Source: Symsagittifera roscoffensis
Taxonomy: Eukaryota > Xenacoelomorpha > Acoela > Convolutidae
Length of the DNA stretch: 64,000 nucleotides
Direction: 5' to 3'
Assembly (NCBI RefSeq): GCF_963678635.1
Contig: NC_087062.1
Span: 5,318,193 to 5,382,192, forward strand
This document shows positions 1 through 11,367 of this stretch, in pieces; position 1 is the first letter of the stretch, and each line of letters opens with the position of its first letter. A program made the translations under genes and the position numbers. A model generated the notes under the pieces. It made no database searches. It saw only the letters and a program-made list of their open reading frames with translations, and was not told where the DNA came from.

Positions 1-850
1 ATGTTTACATATTATCTTGGCTAATTAATTTTGTTCTATTCACGACACCAAAAAAATAGTTATTACCAGCAAAAAACAAGGAAATTGAGAAAATGTAAGC
101 ATCTCTTTTTATCTGAAAAGTTCTTCATTCGATTGCCTAGTTTTTGCTATGACAGCTGCGGTGAAAAAAAAATCCAGTGAGCGGCAACCAGATTATCTTG
201 CTTATATTGTCGTTAATTTAATTGTTTTGCAGCGAAGTTTTGGCTTTTTTAGTAACCATAGATAAGGTTACATGCCTCTGACTGCACATGAAAATATTAA
301 GATGCATCTTTTTTAGTATAAATTTTGTTTATAACTTGCTTCGAAAACCGTTTTTACTCAATTGGAATTTCAATATATCATTTTGCATTGCATGTATTGA
401 ATATTGAGTCACGAGATGATTTGAATTTTTTGTTTTAAAATTCAATCAGTAAACGAAATATTTATTTTTACAAATGTTTCCGTTTTCTTTGGAACTAATT
501 TTTACGCTGCAACTTTATCAATTTACGGATGAAAACCTTCAATAAAACAAAAACTTAACTTGTTGATTTTATGCTTCGAATTTTAGTTCAACTGAAACAT
601 AATGACGCTTTTTGTAGGTTTTGAAAATATTAGTGAAAAAGACAAAGCCTTGATTTTTTTGGACTTTAAGTTGCTCATCAAGGAACTAAGTATCCTGAAT
701 ACCGGTCTCAACTTACTTTAAAAAAATCAATCTCAAAGATTTAATTGCATTAAAAATTAACCTAATTCAATCTTTATTTTGAATTAGATTATCTAAATTT
801 TAAATTGGTGAGAATTAGTTTGAGATAAACAAATCTAATTTGTGTTATAA
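1..850. other. AT-rich intergenic sequence
   Basis: I see no gene here. A stretch of about 37 bp around 585-620 (containing gaaacataatgacgc) recurs at about 1850-1888 in the same orientation, so both are probably edges of an old interspersed repeat. Long A and T runs are frequent. Confidence 0.5.
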
Positions 851-859
851 TCACCAACT

Positions 860-1260
860 GCGTACAAAAACGATTATAGTGAACTTAACGACCTATGGGA
901 CAACCCCATTGCAGTCGCAAAATGGCTCAACACACCAATATAATGGGGCACATAAGAAATTTTTTTCGGTTCTCCGGGATTATTAAAAACTGCCCCTGAA
1001 ACGGGGCACGGGTGTTTATCTCGGTTCTCCTTACCAAAAACTGCCAGCCCAGAACGGGCTTTACTCAGTATTGTCAGAAGGGGGCCCTTACTGTTGGTAG
1101 CGAACCCTGGGAAGCCACAGTTACTGTTTTAACGACAAGACGAAACAATCAATCTTTTGACTGTGGAGAACTGAAAATAAACGGTAATGAAGACACGAAT
1201 TAGACAACCCCTGATGCTGCGGCTACAAACAACAACAACAACATAATAATAATGAACTCA
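860..1260 (+). repeat. Possible SINE-like element with simple-repeat tail
   Basis: The stretch holds an imperfect internal duplication: the phrase cggttctcc followed by aaaactgcc occurs at about 967-994 and again at about 1020-1048. It ends at 1228-1250 in a run of aac triplets followed by aat triplets. A 3' simple-repeat tail is typical of SINEs and of CR1/L2-type LINEs. No coding potential is recognisable and no pol III boxes are clear. This is a guess from structure. Confidence 0.3.
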
Positions 1261-2990
1261 GTTGAACATTTCAACGCCACAAGTTTCTAGCTATGGCTAT
1301 TTTCAATCAATTATATCCATCATTTGACTTAGTTTCACTGCTGCGTTTGGATTAATTCTAAAAGAAAAAAACAGGAATTATTCCTATAATATTTCACTGG
1401 AAAATTGAAGTTTCAACTTTACGTTATCTCGTATCGTCATCAGCTTCTCTATCAAATTTTTGGAAAATCAGTTTGTTCTGCCTAACACTTTCAAAAAAAT
1501 TTGAATGCTGAAACTTTGAACAAATGGTTTTTAAAAATTTGTACGGCAAAACAACCCCCTTAAAGACTTTTTTCATAGGGACGCGGATTGACCTTCTTAT
1601 GACAAAATTCCCTTTTACGAATTGGAATTTATGCAAAAAATGAGAATTATACAATTTTCATTCATGAAAAAAGCATGATAAGCGTTTTTTCCATACAAAA
1701 ACCCAAGTTTGCAAAAAAAAATTTCAAACAGATTGCATGCAGTTTTTTTCGAATTTCTGCCTATAAAGTAGAAGAGACACAATTTCATCAAACAGAATCA
1801 TAAAAAAATTGCAATAAAGTTTTTGTGAAGATAACGATTTTTTCTTGATTTTAGTTCATCTGAAACATAATGACGCTTTTTATAGATAACGATAATGACC
1901 GGGAGTGTCAAATTCAGTACATATACCTACTTGGCATATTCCAACACGTAGTTTAATCTAACAATTTTTTGCCGTTAACCTAATAGTTTTCTCAAGAAAA
2001 TTTTTTTTAAGTTGTGCTTCAGGGCATAACACAAGTATTAAGTCAAACACAAAAAATCTTTGATTCCCTTAGAGTTTCTTTAGACTCAATTTGAACTTAG
2101 TAAGCTACGAGAGACAGAAATCAGAAAGCTTATCCTCGGTCATATTTTTGTTTCCTACGTTTTTGCAAAACATGGTTTAGCAACGAGTCAACAAATTTCT
2201 TCTTTAGCAACGTGAAGAAAATGAGATGAAACGCACCAAATTATTCTTTATTCACTTATTTTCTAAATTTAAATTATAATGATAGTCAAGAGCAGTCTCA
2301 GGTAAAATGAAATAGTTCTCCAGCTATAAGATAATCTGCTTAAAATTTTCAACTAACAGGTTTTCAGGTACTGTGAGTGAGTGAATTGGAGCGCGTGTTG
2401 AAAATTACGTGATTCAAAATACGGCAACAAAATGCATCGGAGATTTAACAACTTATGTAAAAAATACGGCAACATTTAAACACCCGGGTTTCAAAGATTT
2501 TATTGTAGAGTTCCATAAATTTTTAGTCAATATTGACATTTCCTCGGATTTTTGTTGTTTAAGTTTTGTATGAAAATAGTTTTCTTTTTAATTTACAAAT
2601 ACGAAACATGTAAGACAGGCACAAATATGCTATAACGTGACCACCCAAAGGATCCCAAACTTGGTGGTGATTTTTGAGCGTCAGGCTCCCGGGAGTGTCA
2701 GGCTCCAAAAGCTCTCATGACAAATCATGCCGTACCAAAATATAACATGTACTAAAATCACCTGTACCATAAGACCCCATGCCAATTAAAAAGATCACAT
2801 GGATTACGAAATAAAGACATGATCAAAAAAAATCAGAAGCAAATCTGAGTAATGATACCTCAATTATTTAGTTTCACGCTTTTAACTAACAATGTAAGAT
2901 AACCAAATTCAAAATGGACTCTTTTTTAGGATTAACATACTGCCACCACGTATTTAATTTACTGTTAATATGATATTGAATTAGAACATC
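1261..2990. other. AT-rich intergenic sequence
   Basis: No gene is recognisable. Short frames in it do not resemble a protein. A short local duplication of the phrase gtcaggctcc is visible near 2680-2706. Otherwise homopolymer-rich single-copy or decayed sequence. Confidence 0.5.
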
Positions 2991-2999
2991 TCAATAAAA

Positions 3000-3745
3000 A
3001 AATGCATACTTTTCGCAATATCTCAATTTTGAACTCATGGAAGGGACGGAATCTCACCAAAAGGCCAAACCAAACAGTTTTTAGTTTTTGCGGTCAAGAA
3101 TTTCAAAACAGCGCGATACAAAGGCAACAACACACTGGCTCTGCAGCAAATGGAGATCACATAAGTTTCCGAAAACTTTCATCACTTTGGGGGGAAATTA
3201 TTTCAAACAGCAATGAGAATAGTCAGGAAATCAACGCAGGACGCTCGGAAGTTTCACAGCTCATCAAAAGAAGGAGACAGTTAAGATTCAATTAAATTGG
3301 GCAAACAGCCAGATCATTGAAGCTAGTTTGCAATTGGTGCAGAACGACAGGGCAACCCAACTGTCCTTGCGCACTATTGCCACAGATGACCGTCACTTCG
3401 GAATACCAGATCGTTATAAGCAATTTTGTCTCCTTGATAGCGGAAAACAAAATTCGGAATGCATATCAATTTTGGCGATATTGAGAACCTGAACGCACTC
3501 AAGTTGTACAACAAAATCTGGGTGGTAGGCGATACCTTAAAAACTTTTCCTGGGTTGACGATTTTATCCAACTTGCGTTTACGCCCAGCTCAGAACTAAA
3601 CGCTTATCAATATATAGCAGACTCCTAACTGCTTTTAAATTGCTTATCGGTGACGCAACCCCGAAAAGGTTCTCGATCGACTGTGAAATTGCGGCGTTGA
3701 ATATTACGTCTCATTACCACAGTGACATTAACGGTTGACATTAAC
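3000..3745 (+). pseudogene. Decayed MULE-type transposase fragment
   Basis: Translated plus-strand fragments in shifting frames line up in order with the MULE transposase family. At 3300-3470 a segment reads through HFGIP, then FCLLDSG, the linker before the catalytic core. At 3470-3560 comes LYNKIWVVGDTLKTFPG, a damaged version of the family's strand with D-G-T-F-K-x-x-P. At 3620-3720 comes IDCEIAALNIT, resembling the D-F-E-x-A-x-x-N segment. The frames are broken by stops and frameshifts, and the first catalytic Asp lies in a disturbed motif (VGDT), so this is not functional. The open frame at 3002-3295 may be its N-terminal part, but I cannot show a zinc finger there. The family assignment is from memory of motifs. 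Confidence 0.5.
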
Positions 3746-3759
3746 GGTTCCGAAAAAGG

Positions 3760-4320
3760 TATTTCAAAATGTTTTTAACGCAGTATAATTTTGTCTAATT
3801 ATCAAGTTTTCTCAATTTGAGTTAGATTTATTGAAAGCGCAAATTATAATTTCACGCAAAGTTCTTCCAAAATTGGTAACAATTGCTGCAGAAAATCCAA
3901 AAAATGGGAGGTTTGGATTAAGAAATACTACATATGGGAAGTTAAATAACACAATCTTTACACATGGGAGGTTGAAATATAATCTTTTCAATTTGAAATT
4001 CAGAGTTCATTGGACGAAGCTAAACCTTATTTAGCGAATTAAAGCTTCATATAACCAGAAAAAGTTTTTTTAACCTAATTTTCCGGGCAGTTTTTACTTG
4101 AACAATGCTCGGCTGGCAATGACTTCAAGCTGGTGCGACTGGCTAAGGTCTAGTACAACTAAGAACTACGAGCAGTGATTACCACCCCAATGGTTCAAAT
4201 GTTCTGGTAAATACCCCTGCTCATACCAGAGAAATCCTCCTCACCGGCGGACGCCTAACAGGTACTTTGACGCAAAATCTTAAATTTTGCAAAATTTGTT
4301 TGTTCTCCATTCTCACGCTT
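3760..4320. other. Intergenic sequence
   Basis: No gene is recognisable. Around 3785-3825 is tttgtctaatt then agttttctcaatttga, an edge motif also found near other repeats in the window (40.2, 42.05 and 55.8 kb), so part of this is probably an old interspersed repeat. Confidence 0.4.
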
Positions 4321-4562
4321 TGTAGTTTTTTAAAAATGCCACCAAAGAAAGCTTCAAAAATGCCACCAAAGAATGAGTGCCACAGTATAGATTAATTCAA
4401 GGATCTTACTTCTAGGCAAGCTATGACATCGTGTTGCTCATCTGAAACTGCAATCACCTTCCAATCAACCACTGGATGGGTCCTTCCTTGAACGAATAAA
4501 AACGGAGCATTACATTCCGCTGACACCTTCAACATGACGAAAAGCAACGAAGCAGAGGCAAA

Positions 4563-5440
4563 TTGGTCAAAAAAGGGGTGAAAAGACAAACGAACGAAAA
4601 ATCAAAGCGTCACAGAAACGGCCGGCTCAATTGGCAAAAACGCGGGGACAGCAACACAGAGATGCAGTCGTCATCAGAAGAAGAAACCCCAACTGCGAAC
4701 AGACGCGCAGCAAGATGGATGTCAGTTTCATCTTCATATTTGGAGCCTACATCTAATTGTAATCACGGCTAGTATTTTTAGAATTCTTTTGCTGAGCAAT
4801 TTTTTTTTTAATTTAGATAACTATGACCTTTTGTTGCGGAATATTTTAAAAAAAGACAAATTTGGATTTGTCGAAATTAGAACACAAGCCAATTGAAAAC
4901 TACGAATCCAAAAAAATTATCCCCCACCCCTCTTTTGATGGTTAGTACGTTTGACTAGAAAAATTATAACGTTTTACGGATATATTTTTATATCAAGTTC
5001 AATTAAGAGTTGTCGACTGAAGGAAGCAAGACCAAAAAACACGAAACACCCGAAAACACTACATCGTCTGCTAGTTCTGCACTCATTGATGGTAGGTAAT
5101 TTCGAGTAACTTGCTGTTTTTTCCTGTTCTTTGGATTTGAAAAAATATGCATCTGTTGCGGGCAAACAATTTTGAAAAGATCACTTTTTATAAAAGCTTT
5201 GTGCGAAAAATAATTGAAATTCTTCCCAGCACTGCTTTACGATTATTCTGTTTAACACACGATCAAAAGCAGTTCGAAAACAAGTTGGATACTTCTCTTT
5301 TGAACATCCACGTGAAAGAATCTTCTCATTACGAGGCTGACCCGAATTTTCAGATGGCAAGAAGAGCTTGCCTTGCCAGATACGCCTCCAATATAGACAT
5401 TGGGCTACTAATGGTGAACTTTGCTGTCAAATCTGGTTGA
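4563..5440 (+). CDS. Candidate multi-exon hypothetical gene
   Basis: Three plus-strand open segments look more protein-like than their surroundings. The first (4563-4760) is a polar, serine/glutamate-rich stretch including SSSEEETP. The second (about 5005-5092) is rich in Thr, Ser and Lys and ends at a good donor, GATG|GTAGGT. The third (about 5200-5440) contains KIIEILPS and RRACLARYASN and ends in TGA. Splice acceptors are weak, and the first exon and start codon are not certain; an ATG in a repeated ATGCCACCAAAGAA phrase lies at about 4336. I recognise no domain, and a transposon-derived ORF is possible. Treat the exon boundaries as guesses. Confidence 0.25.
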
Positions 5441-6470
5441 CTTCTGGCAGACTTTTCATATTTTTTATTATGGGAGTCCTCACGACACTAAAAATTGTTA
5501 AAACTCTTTTTTTTAGCAGAATAGCGATGTATGTTCAACCGTAACCGCAAGTTAAGTCACAAATTGTTCCAAAACATTTGATTAATCCTAACAACTGCTT
5601 TCCCATCCGGTGTCTTTTGCCTTCTCCTTCAACACATAAAATGCTTTTTTGACTTAAAGTCTGAAATAAATCCTTCAACTTAAGAATGTTGTCATTTTTT
5701 CTTATGTTTTGAATTGAACCATGACTTGATGCCACTTTTTTGATTTTCTCTAACTTTGTCAGAAAAAGCTCTGTTCACTTTAAACTCCAATTAGACTTAT
5801 GAATTGATACCTACTTTTTGATTTTCTCTGTGAGCTTCAACTTTAACGAATTGTCTCTTGCCTTGAAAATTTGAAATGTCTTATAACTCGATATTTACTT
5901 TTTTCTCTTCAATTTAAGCAAAGGCTTGAACTGAACTGAATGATGATTTACAACTAGTTTTTTTTATTGTTTTGATCTTGGAGCCTTAACTTCAAGTAAA
6001 CTTTGAAAAATGAACTGAATTTGAAAAGAAATCAAATGTCAACCCAAGAAAAAGTAAATTCGAGCTTCATTGAATTTTAAGACTGTTCCTGAAAAAAAAA
6101 GAATCATAACGACCTATTAAAGATTCTTAAAATTAAAACCCAAAAAGCAATCAACAGCATCAATTAAGCATTCAGAATCAGTTACCGAGCGGAGAATGAG
6201 CGTTAAATACTAGGTAAGACGCCCGTTGAGCTTACCAAAAAATGCCTATAAATTAGTTTATTATCATAATTTTAAATTAATAATAATTTTTTTAATAATA
6301 ATTTTAGTATAATTTTAATTAAGTTTATGTTATAATTATAATTAGGACGTCCAGCCTCACCTGAAACGATTGGCTAACACATATTTTGCTATTCAAACGA
6401 CACAGCGACTAAGGCTATGTAAAATACGCTTAAACCTTTTGAACGAAAAAGAATAAAAAAGGGAAATTAT
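5441..6470. other. Intergenic sequence, very AT-rich at 6240-6350
   Basis: No gene or recognisable repeat. 6240-6350 is nearly pure A/T with several taataat runs. Confidence 0.5.
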
Positions 6471-6476
6471 TTAAGA

Positions 6477-6795
6477 GGCACTTAGCATAGTGGTAAGGCG
6501 TTCACTTTGAAATCGTCAGATCGTGCAGTCGATCCCATGCCATGGCAGTGATAGTTTGTGATCTAGCTTCAGGTTTACCTCAGCCTGACCAATTTCGGCT
6601 GCAATATTGGTACGTCGTGAAAGTTCAAGACGCAAAAAAACGACCTTGAGTCGCAAAAAATGTCGCTCAACAAAACCGAACAGTCTGAAATGTGGGGAGA
6701 TAATGCAAATGTACTATTCTACGACATGCCCGCTACGGCCTACTGATAGCTCCACTGCGATTCGCATGAACCACATTATTATAAATATTCAGAAT
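6477..6795 (+). mobile_element. tRNA-derived SINE, family S1, nearly full length
   Basis: The head has a perfect pol III A box (tagcatagtgg, 6483-6493) and a degenerate B box (agtcgatccc, about 6528). The body carries the phrases cttcaggtttacctcagcctgacc and gtctgaaatgtggggagata shared with the copies at 58.76-59.10 kb and 39.09-39.37 kb. The 3' end has the family's palindromic motif (here ctgcgattcgcat) followed by an AT-rich tail. The element is non-coding; the short frame at 6607-6822 is incidental. Confidence 0.7.
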
Positions 6796-7175
6796 CAGAG
6801 TTACTTAACTTACAAATCATAGAACGACTTTCGATTAGAGTAAAAATTAATCAATCAGATGAAAATTACATACATAAGAAACTAAACCGACAAAAAATAA
6901 GCAGACACTCAAGGGTCCAAAAAATTCCAGAATTCATGCGCTACTGGGAAATAACGCTACTGGGAAAAACTGAATGAGTTAAACTTTGAGTCTACAAAAT
7001 TTCTTAAGTGACGCACGCCAATTCTGAGTATACATGATTGCTTAGTGATGCAATTATGACGCATTAGCAGTACCAGTCAATTTGCAAAAAAAAACTTACC
7101 AACTAACATGCCTCAATTTAATGGAGTGGACGCATTTCAACTAGCATACGAAAAAGTTCATTAAAAACATCCGAC

Positions 7176-7243
7176 GAACCTGCCGAGGTTCGAACCCTCT
7201 TATTTAGCTGTGGGCATCCTTCCCTACCTCTACGCTACAGATC
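7176..7243 (-). repeat. tRNA-like relic with intact A and B boxes
   Basis: Read on the minus strand this has a perfect A box (tagcgtagagg) and a good B box (ggttcgaacct) at tRNA-like spacing. The acceptor and T stems pair poorly, so I do not call a functional tRNA. It is most likely a tRNA pseudogene or the head of another SINE. Confidence 0.45.
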
Positions 7244-7244
7244 T

Positions 7245-8239
7245 ATGATACACTGAATCTAAACTGCTATTTGTAATATAATAGTCTGTGTTAATATCCT
7301 TAGCATTGGCTGTACTTAATGGCTGGTTCTTGATCAAAATGAAGACATTCTGTCGCAACAATATTTAAGACTTAGGTTGAAAAAAAGATAATTCGTACTA
7401 TAACAAAAGCTTTGCACCCGCTTTATCATTAGACCAAGGGGGAATGGGCCTAGAAGTCGTTGAGGTTCAATAGTAAAGCAAGTTCAGTTTCTTACAAATG
7501 AACAAGTCACTTGCTCACGCAAACAAAAAGAACGGCGAACATTAACCAAATGTAATGTATATTTTCTGTCTTACAACACCAGGACAGCCTCAAGAAAAAA
7601 AGTACATGAAAAAACTAGGTCTTCAACTTGGACATGAACCATCCAACCCCACCACGGTATTTAGGATACGCTCCCTAAATCCCTCGCCTCAGACTGTTAC
7701 AAATTATTAATTTTTTTTTCTTCAGCATACTTTCAGATTCTTTGCAGCAAGGATTGAGACACGAATGCTAAATTCATCTGCAAGATTGTGTTCTTGTCCG
7801 GAGTCTATCAAGACAGAACTAACACATAAAACTGAGTTAAGAGAAACAATTAATTTTTAAAACAATTGCTTAAAAATGTATTTACAGAAAAATGAACAAA
7901 AACGTGCAGTTATGTTTTAATTTATGTGAAAAGGTAGATTTAAATTTGTGCATACTTTTAAGCTTTCACTTTAAACCAACTTAAGTCTAAAATATGCGCT
8001 CTCTTATACATATCGAGGTAATTTATAGTTCTTTACAGATCAATGAAACTCAACGAGTAAATTAGATAAGAGAAACGCACAACTATTTTTTTTTACAAAT
8101 TTTTTGAACTTGAAAATGGATCATTGAAACTTTTACTGATATGCATAGTTTGAAATGTTGCTGGTGACAGATATGCTTTCAAATAAGAAACTATAAAAAA
8201 GTATAGAAATGAAGGAATTAAGCTTGATTCAGTTCTAAG
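7245..8239. other. Downstream flank of the tetraspanin gene
   Basis: No gene is recognisable. The tetraspanin 3' UTR must lie in the part next to 8240, but I see no canonical AATAAA close downstream of the stop on the minus strand. Confidence 0.4.
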
Positions 8240-9130
8240 CTAAACATCGAAGTCTTCGTTGTCATCAGCTGGCACTGGACTGTACCGAACCGGTGGTGGT
8301 GGGGGAGGAGGCGGCAATTGAGGTTGATATTCTCCCTCTTGTCGCGATGCCACTGACATTTGTTGATTGAATTTAGGCTGTTGATTTATAAAATTATGGT
8401 GGTTTCGGGTGAAGCCACCGCGTCCATCCTCAGACCTTGGCCCACTTCGACCACTTCTTCCGCTTCGCACACTTCCGGTCTCGGAGATAGGAGGTTCAGG
8501 TTGTGGGCGTGGCCTGTGACTGGATTCACTACCCACTCCACTGAATTGCGACCTCAAAGTTCCAGAGTAATTGTTCAATTTCGGCGCTGTGGTCGGAGGG
8601 GGATTGAATTCATAGGGCTCATCGTCTTTCGAAAGTTCTTTAACCAGCATCCACGACGAGATGGATCCTACAATCTCACAGACGCTACAAATAGCCAAAA
8701 CAACTACAATAACACCAATGAACGCCCACAACAGTTCATTTACTGAGCTCCGACAACCTTCAGTGTAATACAGAGAAGGGTCTGACATTTTCTGACAGGA
8801 AGGTTCAACTGGCGTGGCGGTTGCATACGCTTTGCAGCAACTCCGCGGAATCAGTTGATCTTGGTTGCCATCTTCGTAAAAAGGGGTAAACTTCCAGTCA
8901 CCAGGGCCATCTGACCCACAACATTGACGGGTCTTCTGGAAAAAATCCCAGGTATCGGTAGCCATTTGGAATTCCTCCTGTCCATATTTTCGCATTTTTG
9001 CGTAAATTTGATCGCTCACGTCTTCCTGAGCTCTAAACTCCATGACGAAGGCAACGATGATGCAGATCGCATTCAGTACAAAAGCGATAACCATCAGAGC
9101 AATGGAAACTTTGATGAGTGTGAGATCCTC
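8240..9130 (-). CDS. Tetraspanin, exon 2 (TM3, large loop, TM4, tail)
   Basis: With exon 1 this encodes a 372-residue tetraspanin, a four-helix membrane protein that organises microdomains with integrins and other partners at the cell surface. This exon gives residues 77-372. TM3 is at about 84-106. The large extracellular loop has the family signature CCG (146-148), a second Cys pair in RSCC, and two further cysteines. TM4 is at about 209-235. The exon starts right after an AG (plus-strand ct at 9131-9132), giving E-D-L-T-L, and ends in TAG. The cytoplasmic tail of about 135 residues is long for the family. It is rich in Pro, Ser and Arg, with repeated SGR, and a run of eight prolines precedes the acidic C-terminus. 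Which tetraspanin subfamily it is I cannot say. Confidence 0.93.
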   Translation of the reverse strand, partial: EDLTLIKVSIALMVIAFVLNAICIIVAFVMEFRAQEDVSDQIYAKMRKYGQEEFQMATDTWDFFQKTRQCCGSDGPGDWKFTPFYEDGNQDQLIPRSCCKAYATATPVEPSCQKMSDPSLYYTEGCRSSVNELLWAFIGVIVVVLAICSVCEIVGSISSWMLVKELSKDDEPYEFNPPPTTAPKLNNYSGTLRSQFSGVGSESSHRPRPQPEPPISETGSVRSGRSGRSGPRSEDGRGGFTRNHHNFINQQPKFNQQMSVASRQEGEYQPQLPPPPPPPPVRYSPVPADDNEDFDV

Positions 9131-9226
9131 CTATCAATAAAAGAATTAACTATTTACATTGAACTGCTACCCATTATTTACATCAAGTCAAAGAACAGCT
9201 TACAAAACTCATTTTAATTGACTAAC
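9131..9226 (-). other. Tetraspanin intron (96 bp)
   Basis: The donor is CGG|GTTAGT and the acceptor is TTGATAG|GAGGAT. The intron is phase 0 and falls between TM2 and TM3. The reading frame stays open and tetraspanin topology is preserved when it is removed. Confidence 0.88.
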
Positions 9227-9454
9227 CCGAAAAGTAGCAGCCAAATTAACGGCTCCGGCGACAAAAATCAGAACCGACAGTCCAATCGCTATACGGCAGA
9301 CGATTTCCACTTTGGTAATCTGGATGTACCACTCAATAAAATTTGGATAAGTGAGGAAAGTTATCGACGTGACAAATAAGGCCACACCCAGAAGTGCGCA
9401 TACAAATGCCATCACGAAGGTCAAAATCCGCGCGTTTTTGTATTTAACAGCCAT
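9227..9454 (-). CDS. Tetraspanin, exon 1 (TM1, small loop, TM2)
   Basis: The ATG at 9454-9452 starts MAVKYKNAR, and the exon encodes residues 1-76. TM1 is at about 10-34. A short extracellular loop (TYPNFIEWYIQ) follows, then TM2 at about 52-75, the normal order for a tetraspanin N-terminus. The exon ends at CGG|GTTAGT. Just upstream of the ATG on the minus strand is a pyrimidine-rich stretch ending in attttag, about six bases before the start. It resembles a splice acceptor and may mark a 5' UTR intron or a trans-splicing site. Confidence 0.92.
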
Positions 9455-10005
9455 TTTCTTCTAAAAATTGACATCTTTTTAAACAAACGGTTCCGGTTCA
9501 CTCAATCGAAATTTAAAATTAGGAGTATTCGCCCGAAAACCGGGGTTCACTCACACAAATGCCACAAAGCTGACCACTCATCCGAAAAGTAATTTTCTGA
9601 TAGGGTGAAACAACTTGTTAGCCTACTTGTTGCGATTAAGAGATAGAGATAAATTATGAGTGGAGATACTCAGACAACGACTAGCGACCGACCTGGTTTA
9701 AACAATGCTTGTACGAACAAAGGTAAAAATGCAAACGAGCTGAGAACAAGTAGGATGACAATGAAATCTGAAAAACTGCAAAAATGTAGACGCTGACTCC
9801 ATGTTGTTGTTAGTCCCCAGGTGAAGCTTCCTGCATGCTCAAATCGAGTCCTAGAAAATTTGCGACTTCAGTCGGCCATAGCCACAGGTCAATTGGGGTT
9901 AGAGAAGTAGTGTATGGGTGTGTAAATTGGGGGTAGTCACTTCCATATGCAGAATATTGCTGGGATTTTGACTGGAAGATGCGAAGAAGGTACTCAAGAC
10001 TCCAG
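9455..10005. other. Tetraspanin upstream region
   Basis: This should hold the tetraspanin promoter. I see no convincing TATA box at a measurable start. No other gene is visible. Confidence 0.35.
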
Positions 10006-11367
10006 AACGCAAGCTGCTCTGTTCGACTTGTACAATTCTGTTGGTAATTTGAGTTTTTTAGTGATTCGTGGTACTTATAGGCGTCTTTCAGTAGTCTTAG
10101 TGAAGTTTTTGCGTGCGGGTTGAAGATTTTGACAAGTTCGGCTAAGCCTTGAGCCCCTATAATCCGTATGCTTTTACATCTAATCGAGCGTCTTCGTCAG
10201 TTGTGGTTGATTTGTTCACAAAGCTCTCGCCTTGCAAGGACTGAAGTTTCGGCTCGATTTCAACATCATAGCAAACCTCGCTCATGAGATTGGCAAAGGT
10301 ATCTCTCATTCTTTCATGCTTTATAAGGGTGAATCCACCATTCGCACAGTGAAGGGCGTGGGTAAAATCGACATATTGACCATATGCACATTGAGTGGAA
10401 CATTGGATGGTTCCCATCCATATCTGAGATGAATTTCATCCCGGAATTCGGATTTATTGAGGTTGAAATTATATCTAAAAGGGCAGTGCGTTTAACCAGT
10501 TTGAGGCTCCTTTTTTTCGGAGGCTAGCTCATAAGCGTATTTTTCATAGTCACTCAAGTTGTTCAAAGTGTTACTTCTCCATTGGTTTGTTTTGTCAGTT
10601 TTAAGTGTTTACATTTTTGTATAGATATTTTCTTGCTCAGATATAGCTGTTAAGACTGACGATGTTTTAGTTGACCATTCTAAGAAGTTTTCATAGTAGG
10701 AGGGTACTTTGATATTTAAACCGACCGTTTTCAGTGGCAAAGAAGCGATGTTTTTAAGTTGATGGCTAATATTATCTTTATAAACTAAATTTGGAATGAG
10801 ATTTTCCTACCGTATATTCTCGAAGGCCTGCATGTTTTCAGCGGCATTGAGGGTAGTACTGGCTAAAAATGATTTTTTATGTACCAATTTGGTGTGGGAG
10901 GAGTACACGATTTGCGGTGATGTTTTCTAAGAAAGTTTTACATTCAGTCTCGGATCCTATGACAAAACCAAGTACTCGGGCGCGTTTCTTCATTTTAATT
11001 TCGGTAGTTTTGAATACTTTGATCGCTTCGTTGTATTTTTCATCATTTACAATGAGCTGGCATTTCGATGCCTTTACATGACATCCATAATATTTGAGAA
11101 TGATAATGTTGTCAAAAACTGTTCGCAGGCTTTCAAATTTCAAACTGTGTTCCCATCGTCTGCAATTCATTTCTGTAAAAAAATGCAGTCGTCAATTTCC
11201 TCGAAAATATTGGTTCCTCTAACATTTTCGTTTAAGCTCGAGAAACCGAGTGAATAGTATGTATTGAGATCGCCAAAAATGATAGCGTCTTCCGTGTTTA
11301 AAAGTGAGCTGATTGATGAGACGTATCCCGAAAAGCAGCGTAAGGGCGTGTAAAAGTTAATTAATTA
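10006..11367 (-). mobile_element. LINE copy A of tandem array
   Basis: Minus-strand non-LTR retrotransposon fragment. The frame at 10877-11170 carries the reverse-transcriptase thumb region with ASKCQLIVNDEKY, KVFKTTEI and LGFVIGSE. Further 3', at 10157-10417, is the C-terminal domain typical of these elements: HALHCANGGFTLIKHERMR, then LMSEVCYDVEIEP and a final DARLDVKAYG. The copy is cut at both ends. Its 5' edge stops at ttaattaat (about 11367), the same point as copy B. Its 3' edge at about 10006 lacks the last part of the C-terminal domain and the 3' UTR that copies B and C have. The palm with the YADD motif is absent, and several stops and frameshifts are present. Confidence 0.75.

Noticed and set aside
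1424-1654. Short minus-strand frame
   Set aside because: Its composition matches surrounding AT-rich DNA and it has no homology I can recognise.
7176-7243. Functional tRNA gene
   Set aside because: The pol III boxes are good but the acceptor and T stems do not pair well enough. It is kept as a tRNA-like relic.
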